This document shows positions 1 through 8,072 of a stretch of 64,000 nt of DNA, one piece after another. The notes beneath the pieces were generated by a model. The model did no database searches, was not told where the DNA came from, and saw only the letters and a list, made by a program, of their open reading frames with translations. The translations under genes and the position numbers were made by a program. Each line of letters opens with the position of its first letter. Within the stretch, counting starts at the first letter, position 1. Source of the stretch: a virus; the IMG/VR virus record IMGVR_UViG_3300008259_000237, positions 1-64,000 of that record, one strand, 5' to 3'.

Positions 1-1
1 A

Positions 2-160
2 ACACTTACAGTTCCAACAAGTCCATTAATTGCAGAACCAGGTACTGAGTTATTAATAGCCGTTAAGTCAGCAGCAAGACTTAATGAAGATACAAGTGGA
101 ACTAATAAAGTAATAAACAATAATGGAGCAACTTATAGTACATTAACACCATTCCCATAA
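2..160 (+). CDS. 3' end of an unidentified protein (cut by window edge)
   Basis: An open frame enters from the left edge and ends at TAA 158-160, giving about 52 C-terminal residues that finish with STLTPFP. The composition is rich in Thr, Ser and Asn, like the fibre and structural proteins that follow on the same strand. The next gene starts 13 bases later. I do not recognise a family; a virion surface or structural protein is only a guess from context. Confidence 0.6.
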   Translation, partial: TLTVPTSPLIAEPGTELLIAVKSAARLNEDTSGTNKVINNNGATYSTLTPFP

Positions 161-161
161 T

Positions 162-169
162 TATTTATA
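162..169 (+). promoter_or_regulatory. TATTTATA motif, candidate late promoter
   Basis: Sense-strand TATTTATA lies only 3 bases before the ATG at 173. If it is a promoter, the mRNA of this gene would be leaderless or nearly so. Confidence 0.35.
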
Positions 170-172
170 TAG

Positions 173-1075
173 ATGACAACAGTACTAATAGACTCAGTTA
201 ATTATTTTGGACAGATAGCCGATATCACTTTCTATCCTCAGACTGGCGGTACTGTTAATATTGGTAACCAAACGATTTCGTATTACTATAGTGCGGATTA
301 CATATATGGTTTATATAGTTTATATTTTTCAGCTTACAATAGTACTTGTACATTTGAGTTTTTAAGTCCTACACCAACACCAACAGGTACTGAAACTCCA
401 ACCCCAACTCCAACCAGTACCGAAGAAGTAACAACTCAAACTCCAACCCCAACTAATACCGAAACTCCTACTCAAACTGAAACTCCAACAAATACTCCTA
501 CAAACTCAATAACTCCAACAAATACTCCCACCAACTCAATTACACCAACTAATAGTGAAACTCCAACAAATACTCCTACTAACTCAATCACACCTTCAAA
601 TACCGCAACACAAACACCAACTAATAGTATAACCCCAACATATAGTCAAACTCCAACAAATAGTATTACCCCTTCAATAACAAGAACTTTAACTCCTACT
701 AGAACTCCTACCAGAACTCTTACTATGACTCCTGAGGGAAGTTGTAATTGTCTATCTATATACTGTAATAAAGGTGGTTCTGCAACATACAATTATAGAA
801 ATTGTAGTGGTGTTACTGTAACAAATGTAACTATTCTTGAGGGTGAAATACAATTAATTTGTGGTGGTTTTGTTACTTATAGCGGTTCAATTACAATCAC
901 CAATAACGGTGTTTGTGTCAATAGTGGATTTGGTTTTGGATGTAACCTTACATGTAATTGTGTTACTTTATATAACACAGGTGTAGTTTCTAATAACGAT
1001 GGTTATAGTTATATAGACTGTAATGGTGATTTATATAGTGGTTTAACATTATCAACAAACAAATACAGATGGTGA
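173..1075 (+). CDS. Pro/Thr-repeat, Cys-rich adhesin-like protein (N-terminal part; frame broken)
   Basis: The 300-residue open frame has three parts. Residues 1-65 are a small N-terminal domain. Residues about 66-188 are a low-complexity Thr/Pro/Asn/Ser linker of repeated TPTNTPTNS-like units. From about residue 190 come Cys-rich beta-type units (CNC...YIDCNGD...). The frame ends in TGA at 1073-1075, in the middle of such a unit. The neighbouring frame, open from 1047 to 1517, carries further units of the same kind, so the gene looks frameshifted near 1047-1061. The linker-plus-repeat layout suggests a surface-exposed fibre or adhesin; no enzyme motif is visible. The ATG at 173 follows the upstream stop closely. 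Confidence 0.6.
   Translation: MTTVLIDSVNYFGQIADITFYPQTGGTVNIGNQTISYYYSADYIYGLYSLYFSAYNSTCTFEFLSPTPTPTGTETPTPTPTSTEEVTTQTPTPTNTETPTQTETPTNTPTNSITPTNTPTNSITPTNSETPTNTPTNSITPSNTATQTPTNSITPTYSQTPTNSITPSITRTLTPTRTPTRTLTMTPEGSCNCLSIYCNKGGSATYNYRNCSGVTVTNVTILEGEIQLICGGFVTYSGSITITNNGVCVNSGFGFGCNLTCNCVTLYNTGVVSNNDGYSYIDCNGDLYSGLTLSTNKYRW
366..735 (+). repeat. Degenerate Pro/Thr-coding tandem repeat
   Basis: Short near-repeats of the type actccaacaaat and aactcaataac encode [11 protein letters not shown]-like units over about 120 residues, ending in the [15 protein letters not shown] stretch. Such repeats can expand or contract by slippage and act as flexible stalks between domains. Confidence 0.75.
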
Positions 1076-1517
1076 TACTCAAGAATTTTACAGGTTAAAT
1101 TGTGATGGTGAGGTATCTCTACAGTCTGTATCTACTGGAGACGTATATCAATATTGTGGTACATATTTAAGTGGTAGTTCTACTGGTTTAACCGTAACTG
1201 TTGGTCAATCATGTGATGGTGGTACTTGCCCTTGTGTGTGTATGAGTATGAATAATACAGATACTGTTAATACTCATTACTACGATTATATTGACTGTAA
1301 CGGTAACCTAATAGTTGGGGATACTATTAATCCTGAAGAAATTAAGTCAGTTTGCGCAAGATGGATATCTGTTGATTCGGCTTTAGTTTTAACACACGAA
1401 GGAGGTCCTTGTGTTGACTTTGGTAGTGGTCTTGAGTGTAATCAATATATGGATAACTGTAATATTCTAATAAACACAACCAACAACGGTGTTTGGTTAA
1501 GCGATTTATACGATTAA
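1047..1517 (+). CDS. C-terminal part of the frameshifted Cys-rich protein
   Basis: This frame is open from a stop at 1044-1046 to TAA at 1515-1517. It encodes Cys-rich units ([51 protein letters not shown]) that match those ending the preceding open frame. No ATG lies in the first 190 bases; the only early start is GTG 1236, which falls inside a repeat unit. It is therefore best read as the continuation of the 173 gene after a frameshift, possibly caused by an out-of-frame deletion between repeat units that share an aatacagat-type sequence (compare 1062-1070 with 1253-1261). A separate 93-residue protein starting at GTG 1236 is the less likely reading. Confidence 0.55.
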   Translation, partial: HYQQTNTDGDTQEFYRLNCDGEVSLQSVSTGDVYQYCGTYLSGSSTGLTVTVGQSCDGGTCPCVCMSMNNTDTVNTHYYDYIDCNGNLIVGDTINPEEIKSVCARWISVDSALVLTHEGGPCVDFGSGLECNQYMDNCNILINTTNNGVWLSDLYD

Positions 1518-1521
1518 TAAT

Positions 1522-2667
1522 ATGCCATTTGTAGTAAAAAAAATATCCTCACTTAACGCAAGGTCCATTGCAATGTGTGAAAATAAATTTTGGAGATTGG
1601 TCGATAACCATACGATAAAAGAATATGATATATCAATACCCGGTGATTTTATACCTTGGTTTAATAGAGATATTGTAACTCCTATAGACGTTGAGGAAGA
1701 GGTTCAATACACCATATCTGGATTGTGTAGTGTATCAGGTAACACATTCATAACAATTTCAAAAATACCTAATGTTGGTTCTAGGATGTTTTCTTACTAC
1801 AATATAACATCATCTCCTGGAAGTCTCACTACTATACAAAATTTTACACTTCCTAGAAATATATATGATTTAATGTATGTAGACCAAGGTGACAAATATT
1901 TAATTTACACATCAGGTGATTATCAAACAAATAAACAATATATCACTCAATTAAATCTGTCTACCCTATATTATGACGCACAATATGAATTACCGATTAT
2001 ACCAAGTTCAATTTATCAAAGTGCGGGAGGTACTAGTGGAGGTTATATGTATTGTGTGGATAGGGACACTACTGATTTATACACCATTAATTTTTCTGAT
2101 GGTTCTTTAACCTCTTTTGGTGACTCATATATAAACTATAATTTATCAGCAACTACGGATACTGCTCAACAAGAAAATAATGATTGTAATGTAACAAATT
2201 GCGTCACCGGATATTTCACTCCTCTTGCAGTCACGGGTAATGTTTATAGTTACTGGATAAATATATCAGGCGATTGTAGTCCTTGTACATTAACTTTTTC
2301 AGATTTTTCAGGATTTACCTCAGGAACTAGTTTATATTATGATTCTTATTTAACCACCCCAATAACTCAAACAACCGCGGCTTATAGTGGAAATAATTAC
2401 AGTATCTCAGGTGGTGTAGTTCAAAATATTACAACATCATGTCCTATTACGGGCGTCGGTAGTTGTAGTATTACCGCCTTTACCGGTAATTATGATATTG
2501 TTAATAATCTAGGAACTGAAGTAATAATTACAGGTAAAAACGCTTGTTGTGTTAACGCCTTTATTCTTATAGTTCCACCTCAAACAATTTTAAATTATTG
2601 TAGTTATAATTTAGCTGGGGATTCTGAACCAATACCTATTACCGCAACAACTCAGTCGTGCCCATAA
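1522..2667 (+). CDS. Propeller-like and Cys-rich fibre/structural protein
   Basis: The protein has 381 residues. Residues 1 to about 220 contain short beta-type repeats with the motif KFWRLVDNHTIKEYDISI, followed by segments such as YDLMYVDQGDKYLIY and YMYCVDRDTTDLYTINF, which look like blades of a small beta-propeller. The region from about 225 to the end is Cys-rich (NNDCNVTNCV, SCPITGVGSC, NACCVNAF). A closely similar propeller segment is present in the minus-strand SprB-repeat protein at 10935-14534 (KLW...SSIQEYDITL). It starts 4 bases after the preceding stop, so it is probably co-transcribed. A virion or fibre role is inferred from context; no enzyme motif is seen. Confidence 0.65.
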   Translation: MPFVVKKISSLNARSIAMCENKFWRLVDNHTIKEYDISIPGDFIPWFNRDIVTPIDVEEEVQYTISGLCSVSGNTFITISKIPNVGSRMFSYYNITSSPGSLTTIQNFTLPRNIYDLMYVDQGDKYLIYTSGDYQTNKQYITQLNLSTLYYDAQYELPIIPSSIYQSAGGTSGGYMYCVDRDTTDLYTINFSDGSLTSFGDSYINYNLSATTDTAQQENNDCNVTNCVTGYFTPLAVTGNVYSYWINISGDCSPCTLTFSDFSGFTSGTSLYYDSYLTTPITQTTAAYSGNNYSISGGVVQNITTSCPITGVGSCSITAFTGNYDIVNNLGTEVIITGKNACCVNAFILIVPPQTILNYCSYNLAGDSEPIPITATTQSCP

Positions 2668-2691
2668 TCTAATAAAAAAATAGAATTAAAC

Positions 2692-2699
2692 TATTTATA
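2692..2699 (+). promoter_or_regulatory. TATTTATA motif, candidate late promoter
   Basis: TATTTATAAATA lies 14 bases before the ATG at 2714, in the only real gap of this gene cluster. An AATAGA box sits 7 bases upstream of it, as in several other copies. Confidence 0.4.
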
Positions 2700-2713
2700 A
2701 ATAAAATAACTAA

Positions 2714-3037
2714 ATGTCATTTTCAGCATTAACATGTATGACCGTAACAGGAGCTACCTTATCTCCAAATGCCACCATACTTATTTATTCTGATTATAAC
2801 GGTTATTCAACTCCATTTACAAGTGTACCTCTAAGCGCCGTAACAGGTGACCAATGTCCTTACACATTAACAGGTATACCAGACACAACAACGGTTATAC
2901 TATTACGAGACCCTGAAACCGCATGTTGTTTATATTTAACAGTAATGTGTTGTGATTATAAACAATTCCAACATGGATTATGTTTTGAATTTCAAGATTA
3001 CCAAAAATATTACTTTCAAGACCAATCCCCATCATGA
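2714..3037 (+). CDS. Small Cys-rich hypothetical protein
   Basis: The 107-residue protein has a beta-rich N-terminal domain with the short repeats SALTCMTVTG, SAVTGDQCPY and TLTGIPDTTTVILL, then a Cys cluster (ACCLYLTVMCCDY) and an aromatic tail. I do not recognise the family. It lies just before two fibre paralogues and shares their Thr/Ser/Cys-rich composition, so a role as a fibre-associated or baseplate surface protein is possible. Confidence 0.55.
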   Translation: MSFSALTCMTVTGATLSPNATILIYSDYNGYSTPFTSVPLSAVTGDQCPYTLTGIPDTTTVILLRDPETACCLYLTVMCCDYKQFQHGLCFEFQDYQKYYFQDQSPS

Positions 3038-3061
3038 TGATTAAAAAAAATATTAAATATT

Positions 3062-4093
3062 ATGTTTTTAACAGATAGACAACAAGCAATAAGTGTTAAT
3101 CCGACGGATTTAATACATATAGTAAAAACAGGTGATACATCTCAAGGTAACCCAGCAGGTTCTTCATATAAAGCTCTTATTTCTCAAATTTTTGAATTAA
3201 CCGCGGGATGTTGTTTAACTGCCGGAACTTATAGTGATGGTACCGTTAGTTTTTTAAATTCCACAGGTGGGACTTCATTTACAGTTTCTGGTTTAAATTT
3301 TACAGGTGGTTCAGGTAATTGTATTAATGATTTATACGTTAATAACATATTTCCATGTACTAGTGATATATTTATTCAACCTCAAAGTCAGGGTAAAGTT
3401 TATTTTGGGTCCGTAAGTGGAGCTAGCGGATTTACGGTTGATTTAGTTTCAGAAACTTTAGCCCCCGCAACTAGATTAGGGCTGAATACGAATTCACCTC
3501 AATATACGGTTGATTTTTATAGTTGGGATAGGAGGTCAAGATATTATTATGATGATAAAACCTCAGCTACTTTACACAATTTAATTTTAAGTGGTTCTAG
3601 TGATATGTGTTTATCCTTTGGGGCTTTTGCGAGATATGTTAATACCCCAGGAGGTAATTCATTGTCACTAGGTCTTAGAGGATTGACCGAATCTAGTAAC
3701 ACCCCTCAAGGAAATACTGGAGATACTTGTATTTTTTCTTCAACAAATTCTCAAGGTTTAAATATAATAAGTAAAAATGGAGGTTCTAATTTAGATTATA
3801 TTAGATTCTACGCTGGAACAAGTGTATCAGGAGCGTCTTATCAACCTCATATACATATAGATGGAAGAACAGGAACAAAAGGATTTATGGGTATTGGTTC
3901 AGGTAATACATCACCAACATCTTTAGTTGATATTAGTGGTGTTACAGGATATAATCAACTGAGAATAAGGACTCCTTACACACCAAGTAGTTCTGGTGAT
4001 ACGGTCGGAGAAACCGGTCAGATTTGTTGGGATACTAATTTTTTCTACGTTAAAACATCGGCCGGATGGAAAAGAGCGGCATTAGCATGGTAA
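3062..4093 (+). CDS. Tail fibre-like protein, first of two tandem paralogues
   Basis: The protein has 343 residues. The N-terminal part (about 1-60) contains DLIHIVKTGDTSQGN and SSYKALISQIFEL; the middle is beta-rich with the signature FTGGSGNCINDLYVNN. The C-terminal third contains HIHIDG, KGFMGIGSGNTSPTSLVDI, a LRIRTPYTPSS segment, and a terminal WDTNFFYVKTSAGWKRAAL. Repeated GIG..TSP..L.DI motifs and a final WD..YVK...WKR block are typical of trimeric phage fibres that end in a receptor-binding tip. The next gene has the same order of motifs, including about 30 identical bases encoding FTGGSGNCIN. Role in host binding is inferred. Confidence 0.65.
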   Translation: MFLTDRQQAISVNPTDLIHIVKTGDTSQGNPAGSSYKALISQIFELTAGCCLTAGTYSDGTVSFLNSTGGTSFTVSGLNFTGGSGNCINDLYVNNIFPCTSDIFIQPQSQGKVYFGSVSGASGFTVDLVSETLAPATRLGLNTNSPQYTVDFYSWDRRSRYYYDDKTSATLHNLILSGSSDMCLSFGAFARYVNTPGGNSLSLGLRGLTESSNTPQGNTGDTCIFSSTNSQGLNIISKNGGSNLDYIRFYAGTSVSGASYQPHIHIDGRTGTKGFMGIGSGNTSPTSLVDISGVTGYNQLRIRTPYTPSSSGDTVGETGQICWDTNFFYVKTSAGWKRAALAW

Positions 4094-4103
4094 TACTTAA
4101 AAT

Positions 4104-5204
4104 ATGCCGACATTAACAGACCAAATATTTGCCAGCGGAATCAGTTTAAATGATTTTGTTCACATTGCTCGTCCAACCGATTATAGTCAAAGTGATAATG
4201 GTTCATCCTATAAAGCAACAATCGCTCAACTTATTGATTCTGAAAATTGTTGTATAATTAATGGAATATATACAGTTTCTGCAGGAACTATAGATTTTTA
4301 TGGTCTGACAAACCAAGTTGAGTTTTCAGTATCAGGTATTACAGTTTTTACAGGTGGTTCAGGTAATTGTATTAATAATTTTTATACTAATAATATAATC
4401 TCTTGTAATGAAGATTTATTTGTACAACCGAATGGGGTGAGTGGTCAAGATACTTTTTTTGGTAAAGATTCTGCAGCATCTGGTTTTACAATTACCCATA
4501 TAACCGAAAATGATGGTATAGGAGGACCTAATTCTAATATTACAAAATTAGGTTTAAATAATCTATTTATTAATTCTCGCTCAACTATTGAATTATACAG
4601 TTATGATAAATCCACAAGTATAAGATTTTACGACAATTTGGTTTCTGCGGCTGGTTTTTTTAAAAATTTTCAAGAATACATAGTATTGTCTTATTCTAAT
4701 ACGGTTTCGAATTCAATGACGTTAAATTCTAATAATGAGTGCGGAATAATGATTGGTGCAATATCTTCAAGTGATAATTCAAATGGAGATTATGGAGTAC
4801 CTGATGAAACATTTATTTCAACTATTTTTAGTGCAAACGGTATAAATTTTATATCAACTAGTGACACGGATAATGGAGGATTTATAAGATTTTTTGCAGG
4901 TTGTTCTCCTGATAATATTGATTGTGCTGGTAAACCTCATATTCATATAAATGGGTCAGGAACTACTAAAGGTTTTATGAGTGTTGGTCAAGGAAGTTCA
5001 AATCCAACTTCTTGGCTTGACATATGTTTTGAAAACACCACAAATGGATATCAACATCTTAGATTAAGAACTTCATATACACCAACAAGTAGTAGTGATT
5101 CTAATGGAAATATTGGTGAAATTTCTTGGGATGATGATTATCTATATGTGAAATCTTCTATAAGTCCACATACTTGGAATAGAATATCTCTTTCGACTTT
5201 TTAA
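4104..5204 (+). CDS. Tail fibre-like protein, second tandem paralogue
   Basis: The 366-residue protein is collinear with the preceding gene: NDFVHIARPTDYSQSDN and SSYKATIAQL at the N-terminus, FTGGSGNCINNFYTNN in the middle, then HIHINGSG, KGFMSVGQGSSNPTSWLDI, LRLRTSYTPTSSS and a closing WDDDYLYVKSS...WNRISL. The central region has diverged most, which fits duplication followed by divergence of the exposed shaft or tip. The gene ends at 5204 directly against the stop of the convergent RuvC-like gene, leaving no room for a terminator between them. Confidence 0.65.
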   Translation: MPTLTDQIFASGISLNDFVHIARPTDYSQSDNGSSYKATIAQLIDSENCCIINGIYTVSAGTIDFYGLTNQVEFSVSGITVFTGGSGNCINNFYTNNIISCNEDLFVQPNGVSGQDTFFGKDSAASGFTITHITENDGIGGPNSNITKLGLNNLFINSRSTIELYSYDKSTSIRFYDNLVSAAGFFKNFQEYIVLSYSNTVSNSMTLNSNNECGIMIGAISSSDNSNGDYGVPDETFISTIFSANGINFISTSDTDNGGFIRFFAGCSPDNIDCAGKPHIHINGSGTTKGFMSVGQGSSNPTSWLDICFENTTNGYQHLRLRTSYTPTSSSDSNGNIGEISWDDDYLYVKSSISPHTWNRISLSTF

Positions 5205-5804
5205 TTACCAAATTTTTGATTGTTTCATATAACCGAGAACGCAGCAATATGCATCGGATTGGTCAAAATTTTCTTTCTTAAGAGTATTGTTTTTGGTGTA
5301 TTGCCACTGAATTTGTGGTTCTTTTTTTGCCACTAAATCCCAAATAATTTGTTTTTTGTCAATATCTTTAGGTAGACCACCAAATAAAACAAACTTACCT
5401 TTATCATTCTTTTTAACTAATTCAGGAAACGCTTCTTTCCTTGAGTTATATGTTGATATAAACTCAGGAACTAATCCTAACACATCGTATACTTCTTTAC
5501 ATATTAAAGTATTGTATCTCATTAATGTACTAATCGTATAAATGTTGTTTGAATTTAAAAGAGGTTCTTCGATAACTACTTTGGTAATTCCCAAATCTTT
5601 ATATTGTTCTAACTTAGTTCTAAAAATTCCACTTTTTAGAATGAGTTCTTTAATTTTATTTTCCTCTTTGGGTTTAGGTACAGGTGACACATGAGTTAAC
5701 TCAAGTAATTCCTTTGACCTAATGTCAAAAAGAGCCCACCCAATTGTTCTGGTGGATACATCAAGTCCTAATACTTTTGGACTTTCTTTTAAAGATTTCT
5801 TCAT
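5205..5804 (-). CDS. RuvC-like Holliday junction resolvase
   Basis: This RNase H-fold endonuclease would cut branched DNA during recombination or before packaging. The acidic residues expected of the RuvC family are visible: Asp15 in VLGLDVSTRTIGWAL, a Glu pair near 78 in KVVIEEP, and Asp residues near 179 and 182 in NFDQSDAYCCVLGY. I place the start at ATG 5804 (199 residues); the frame can be extended to TTG 5819, but that overlaps the upstream stop. The length fits phage and mitochondrial-type RuvC relatives. It is the last gene of the minus-strand block, 4 bases after the preceding gene, and may share that transcript. Confidence 0.85.
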   Translation of the reverse strand: MKKSLKESPKVLGLDVSTRTIGWALFDIRSKELLELTHVSPVPKPKEENKIKELILKSGIFRTKLEQYKDLGITKVVIEEPLLNSNNIYTISTLMRYNTLICKEVYDVLGLVPEFISTYNSRKEAFPELVKKNDKGKFVLFGGLPKDIDKKQIIWDLVAKKEPQIQWQYTKNNTLKKENFDQSDAYCCVLGYMKQSKIW

Positions 5805-5808
5805 AAAA

Positions 5809-8046
5809 TTAAAAATCAAATTTTACCAAAAATTGCTGAATACCCTGTCTTAAAACAGGAGATTGCATTTTTGATATAATCATAAGATTTTTCTCCGAGT
5901 CGTAAAGACCAATGTCCGTTATATATGATTTACCCCCTTGCCAAGATGGATTTGACGATGTTAAAAATTCAGAGAAACTCAAATTAACTTTATATCTCAT
6001 CTCGTAGATAGTTGCCTGAATGTCGGTTTCAATATTACCATAGAAATAATATTCATCACCAAAATTCAATGTTTCACCAGATTGATTTAATTGAACCATT
6101 GGTATATAATCGTTTAAGTTATAGTAGTCAGCGTTGGCGTATAAATCTTGTGTTATAACAAAAGTAGAACCCGTTAATCCACTCTGAGTTAAACATCCGT
6201 CAACTAAAGTATTAGCAATTTGTGGTGTAAAATCGATTATTTTCCACTCATCAGGTAAAGGTCTTGAATCCCCTTCTACAAACTGACAAATAACTTGGAA
6301 CTCATCTGCAAAGAACCCTGATGTAATTGCACATCCACTACCACAACCAACACAACTTAAACAATTAAATTCAGGTCCAAATCTAACACTCACATTTTGA
6401 GCCGTTAAATTATTACAATCTAAATTAGGCCCTTGAATTTTATAATAATAATTACAATGTAATGAATTTGTAAAATTAGAAGAGTTACTCAAACGATATG
6501 TAACATACAAATATTCATTATTGTTTTCTAAAATACCTGTTTGAGAATTATTATCATCCCCTGAAGTATTTGGAACGACCAAAGCAACTCTCGGGGCTGG
6601 TAAAGTCCAGTTTCTGTTAGCTTTATAGGTCATTGCCGCGATAATTTCTTCATCGTCAATAATGATTATTTTGTGGTCAGGGAATACTTTACCAATTCTA
6701 CTTGGGTATCCGTCTTCAATAATCCAAGGTAAATGTACCTTGAAATTTCTTCCTTGTCCCGTGGTATCAGCAACGGTATTATCGAAAGGTTCTAATGCAA
6801 ACTTTTCACCATAGAACAAATCGATTGTTTGATTTGTGTAGTGAATAATCGCAATTGCTTTTTGGTCTTTAGGTTGAACTGTTACTGTATCTCCTAATGA
6901 GTTAACGTAGTAGACAGAACTACTATCAGTTTGGCCACTGTCTGACATATATCCAAAATATTCTTTTGAACCTATATAACTTCTTGAATTAAAATATGAA
7001 TAACCCTCATATAATGAAGGTATTAACCCTGCAGGGTCTTCTGACCAAGGAATGTTCATATTCCAAATTTTAGTGTCAAATTGGTCTAAACCACATATAG
7101 ATTCAAAATTGATAACATCGTCATTCCAATGTGCTTGTGGGGTGTAACTATCATATATTTCTGTCATGTTTGGTGGATAGATGAGTAATCTAGCCCAACA
7201 AGAACTATTAAATACTGTGAAATCAGGTGCCGGTCTGTCAAGTACAATTTCAGTACCACAAACTTCAACAATTCTATATGTTAAAATGTGATAACAACTA
7301 CTCATTGTCATCTCACAATTAGGTGCCGGTTCTGGCGGACATAATGGAACAGGTGTTGGTTCAGGACAAGGTGGATTTGATGGTGTTGGTGTTGGTGTTA
7401 CTAAACAAGGAAACGGTTCCGGAATTTGAGGTGAAGATGATGGAGATGGTGGAGGTGTAACTGATGGTGGATATTGTACAGGGTCACACTCACAATTTGC
7501 GAAACCTGCCCCGTCATAATATATTGTTACAATATCTCCGGCTTGTGGTAATCTTAAGGTATTTGTATTACATCCATTATATTGTATCGTAATTCTATCA
7601 GTACCATCTATTGTTGACATATTAGTTATGTAATTAGAATTCAATACATACTGACTATTAGTCAAGGCCTGCCAATTTGTTGGTATAGTGGTTGTATCGG
7701 CCGTAAAAAACCCTCTCATAACCGCGGTATTATATACAGGACTTACTACAGAATCCATATATGGTATACCATATGTGTTACCTCCATTTCCATTAACAAA
7801 ATATGGGTATTTAACATATTGTTTGTTAGATTGTGGAGCACCTGCTGCGTTTTGGTCATTAAAACCGGCCTCCAAAACATTAGTATCAAACTGATTATAA
7901 AAATCCGCCAATCCATTATATGAAACTTCACTATCACCTATTTGGAAATAAGCGATATTAAACTGTCCTTGCGATAATTTTTTACGACCAATATCGGTTA
8001 GTTTTGTGTTAATTAACCCTGCCGTATTTTTTAATATATAACCCAT
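5809..8046 (-). CDS. Baseplate/tail fibre protein with tail-collar-like ends and a Pro-rich linker
   Basis: The protein has 745 residues. The N-terminus (GYILKNTAGLINTKLTDIGRK, then LSQGQFNIAYFQIGDSEVSY) resembles proteins that attach fibres to the baseplate, with the pattern T..GR..L..G.....F.IGD.E. Residues about 190-245 form a Pro-rich, Cys-containing linker (PPSVTPPPSPSSSP, TPTPTPSNPPCPEPTPVP). The centre has Cys-rich beta segments (LSCVGCGSGC). The C-terminus (SYITDIGLYDSEKNLMIISK, then PVLRQGIQQFLVKFDF) again matches a tail-collar-type end. It follows three large fibre-like genes. The Pro-rich linker is similar in style to those of the 173 and 10905 genes. Confidence 0.65.
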   Translation of the reverse strand: MGYILKNTAGLINTKLTDIGRKKLSQGQFNIAYFQIGDSEVSYNGLADFYNQFDTNVLEAGFNDQNAAGAPQSNKQYVKYPYFVNGNGGNTYGIPYMDSVVSPVYNTAVMRGFFTADTTTIPTNWQALTNSQYVLNSNYITNMSTIDGTDRITIQYNGCNTNTLRLPQAGDIVTIYYDGAGFANCECDPVQYPPSVTPPPSPSSSPQIPEPFPCLVTPTPTPSNPPCPEPTPVPLCPPEPAPNCEMTMSSCYHILTYRIVEVCGTEIVLDRPAPDFTVFNSSCWARLLIYPPNMTEIYDSYTPQAHWNDDVINFESICGLDQFDTKIWNMNIPWSEDPAGLIPSLYEGYSYFNSRSYIGSKEYFGYMSDSGQTDSSSVYYVNSLGDTVTVQPKDQKAIAIIHYTNQTIDLFYGEKFALEPFDNTVADTTGQGRNFKVHLPWIIEDGYPSRIGKVFPDHKIIIIDDEEIIAAMTYKANRNWTLPAPRVALVVPNTSGDDNNSQTGILENNNEYLYVTYRLSNSSNFTNSLHCNYYYKIQGPNLDCNNLTAQNVSVRFGPEFNCLSCVGCGSGCAITSGFFADEFQVICQFVEGDSRPLPDEWKIIDFTPQIANTLVDGCLTQSGLTGSTFVITQDLYANADYYNLNDYIPMVQLNQSGETLNFGDEYYFYGNIETDIQATIYEMRYKVNLSFSEFLTSSNPSWQGGKSYITDIGLYDSEKNLMIISKMQSPVLRQGIQQFLVKFDF

Positions 8047-8050
8047 TGTA

Positions 8051-8058
8051 TATAAATA
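8051..8058 (-). promoter_or_regulatory. TATTTATA motif, candidate late promoter
   Basis: Sense-strand CTATATTTATATACA ends next to the ATG at 8046, with 4 bases between motif and start codon. Confidence 0.35.
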
Positions 8059-8072
8059 TAGAAAGTTTTTTT

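Noticed and set aside
366-735. Regular short repeats that could suggest a CRISPR array
   Set aside because: Units are degenerate, in frame and without spacers; they encode a Pro/Thr linker.
3062-5204. Possible target genes of a diversity-generating retroelement
   Set aside because: The two fibre ends are related, but I saw no reverse transcriptase, template repeat or A-specific pattern in the window.
5809-5819. TTG start of the RuvC-like gene overlapping the preceding stop
   Set aside because: ATG 5804 follows after 15 bases, keeps all motifs and avoids the overlap.
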